This document shows, in pieces, positions 45,597 to 46,359 of a stretch of DNA of 46,359 bases. The notes beneath the pieces are model-generated. The model was given only the letters and a program-made list of their open reading frames with translations. It did not search any database and was not told the origin of the DNA. The translations under genes and the position numbers were made by a program. Each line of letters starts with the position of its first letter. The stretch's first letter is position 1. Source of the DNA: a virus; IMG/VR virus record IMGVR_UViG_3300020202_000105, positions 1 to 46,359 of that record, one strand, 5' to 3'.

Positions 45597-46121
45597 TTAA
45601 ATGTGCCATAATATCAATAGTGTTAAACCTATAACAAACCAAATAGTACGGGCAATAGGTGTAAAAAAATGAGTTGTTAAAGCGGTAGATGTAGTACTTT
45701 GGGCAAACCATCTCTTTGAATAAATGCCAGATAAATTATTTCTGGTAGTATAATATTGCCCATCGTGCAAGAAAGGAAATAAGCAGATAAGACAGATAAC
45801 AACTTTCCAAGAGCTAATAATCCACAATGGAATTAGTACACACAAGCGTATTCCAACGAACAAAGGATGCTCGTTAAAGTTTTCTTTGAATGAACTGCTA
45901 ATCTCATGCTGATAATAATGTGCTTCAAAATGTGCCGAAAGAATAGTGAATGCAACCCATATTAACGTACAGTATACCCACTCGTTTGATATGATATAAT
46001 TACCTATCGGTTCGCCTGAAAGATACCCTCCCCCTATAATTGGAAGCATCACAAATAAACACCATTTTAGTACGGATTTTAGTACCTTTTTAATGGCTTG
46101 CTTTTCCTGGGCTGTTTTCAT
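45597..46121 (-). CDS. Multi-pass membrane protein
   Basis: This 174-residue protein has about four hydrophobic stretches, among them VYCTLIWVAFTILSA, VVICLICLFPFL and IARTIWFVIGLTLLILWHI. Its basic N-terminus KTAQEKQAIKKVLKSVLKW suggests a cytoplasmic start. It sits directly upstream of the lysis genes and overlaps the split gene by 4 nt. It could be an antiholin or exclusion protein. No family is recognised. Confidence 0.6.
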   Translation of the reverse strand: MKTAQEKQAIKKVLKSVLKWCLFVMLPIIGGGYLSGEPIGNYIISNEWVYCTLIWVAFTILSAHFEAHYYQHEISSSFKENFNEHPLFVGIRLCVLIPLWIISSWKVVICLICLFPFLHDGQYYTTRNNLSGIYSKRWFAQSTTSTALTTHFFTPIARTIWFVIGLTLLILWHI

Positions 46122-46359
46122 GAAAATAATTCTATAATTCTTTCTTTGACCTGTTCATTAGTCCAATTTCCGATCAGATCATATCCCTCACCAGACCATA
46201 ATGTTTTTTTGATAGCATAACCGCTTATTTCTAAAATCGCCTCTACCTTTTTTTCTTTCGGATAGTCATTTATCATTTTAACATTTATTTTTTCAGCCAA
46301 AACTATTAATGCTTCTTTTTTTACGATCTCTGTATTTACAGATTGCTCTAATTTTATTT
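46118..46359 (-). CDS. Small hypothetical protein, C-terminal part (continues at 131-1)
   Basis: These are the remaining residues of the 81-residue protein whose ATG is at 131-129; bases 46233-46359 repeat the N-terminal part. The C-terminus reads EAILEISGYAIKKTLWSGEGYDLIGNWTNEQVKERIIELFS and looks like a small alpha/beta domain. Its TGA overlaps the next ATG (ATGA at 46121-46118). No function is recognised. Confidence 0.75.
   Translation of the reverse strand, partial: IKLEQSVNTEIVKKEALIVLAEKINVKMINDYPKEKKVEAILEISGYAIKKTLWSGEGYDLIGNWTNEQVKERIIELFS
46233..46359. repeat. Terminal direct repeat, right copy (circular-assembly overlap)
   Basis: This is an exact copy of bases 1-127. Removing it and joining base 46232 to base 1 restores one continuous minus-strand gene across the junction. 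True phage terminal repeats are also possible, but they would not be expected to cut a gene in this way and to match an assembler k-mer so neatly. Confidence 0.93.

Noticed and set aside
1-46359. tRNA genes, rRNA, CRISPR arrays, insertion sequences
   Set aside because: None was recognised; only a tRNA-3'-end-like fragment in the attP region was seen.

Overview
The window is one complete genome of a temperate, siphovirus-like phage (or its prophage circle) of a Bacteroidota host, most likely a member of Flavobacteriia. Reasons: the DNA is AT-rich; several intergenic gaps carry the Bacteroidota promoter pattern TTG-N17-23-TAnnTTTG; the integrase, repressor, YopX-like, NinG, HTH_39-like and spanin proteins look like those of phages from this phylum. 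The first 127 bases are repeated exactly as the last 127 bases, so the sequence is a closed circle of 46,232 bp cut inside a gene. No tRNA, rRNA, CRISPR array or insertion sequence was seen.

Layout. Nearly everything is on the minus strand and tightly packed, often with ATGA start/stop overlaps. Reading leftwards from the genetic switch near 41.15 kb: (1) 41.1-29.5 kb, early and replication genes (small DNA-binding proteins, a PD-(D/E)XK nuclease, HTH_39-like protein, NinG, YopX-like protein, DNA methyltransferase, DnaD-like replication protein, DnaB-like helicase, many small unknowns, and a protein resembling DnaA domain IV). (2) 29.4-21.9 kb, a glycan cassette behind its own consensus promoter: GT25, GT11 (fucosyltransferase-like), GT2-like, GT6 (ABO-like), GT2, hexapeptide acetyltransferase, SAM methyltransferase, another GT2 and a sugar-nucleotide epimerase. 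(3) 21.7-12.1 kb, small and large terminase, then tail assembly, tape measure and tail proteins. (4) 12.1-3.1 kb, a GT8-like glycosyltransferase, portal with a zinc finger, MuF-like protein, scaffold-like protein, major capsid, connector and tail-tube candidates. (5) 3.1-0 kb and round the join to 44.4 kb, tail fibre and accessory virion proteins, then membrane protein, DUF5675-like lysis enzyme, holin and a single-molecule spanin.

Plus-strand genes are few: the CI-like repressor (41.2 kb) with a downstream secreted protein and a small membrane peptide, the tyrosine integrase (42.7-43.8 kb) behind a likely attP, and a four-gene 'moron' (7.9-8.6 kb) inserted against the grain of the head genes, with its own promoter and a perfect palindromic operator.

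How it works together: the repressor probably binds two repeated operators that overlap the main leftward promoter. When repression is lost, leftward transcription expresses replication genes and then, with the inner promoters, the glycan, packaging, virion and lysis genes. The integrase recombines attP, which contains a tRNA-3'-end-like core, with the host chromosome. The most striking content is the set of seven glycosyltransferases. In particular, a GT11 and a GT6 lie in one operon, the two enzyme classes that together make A/B blood-group-type trisaccharides, and this GT6 keeps the DXD metal motif that most bacterial GT6 enzymes have lost.
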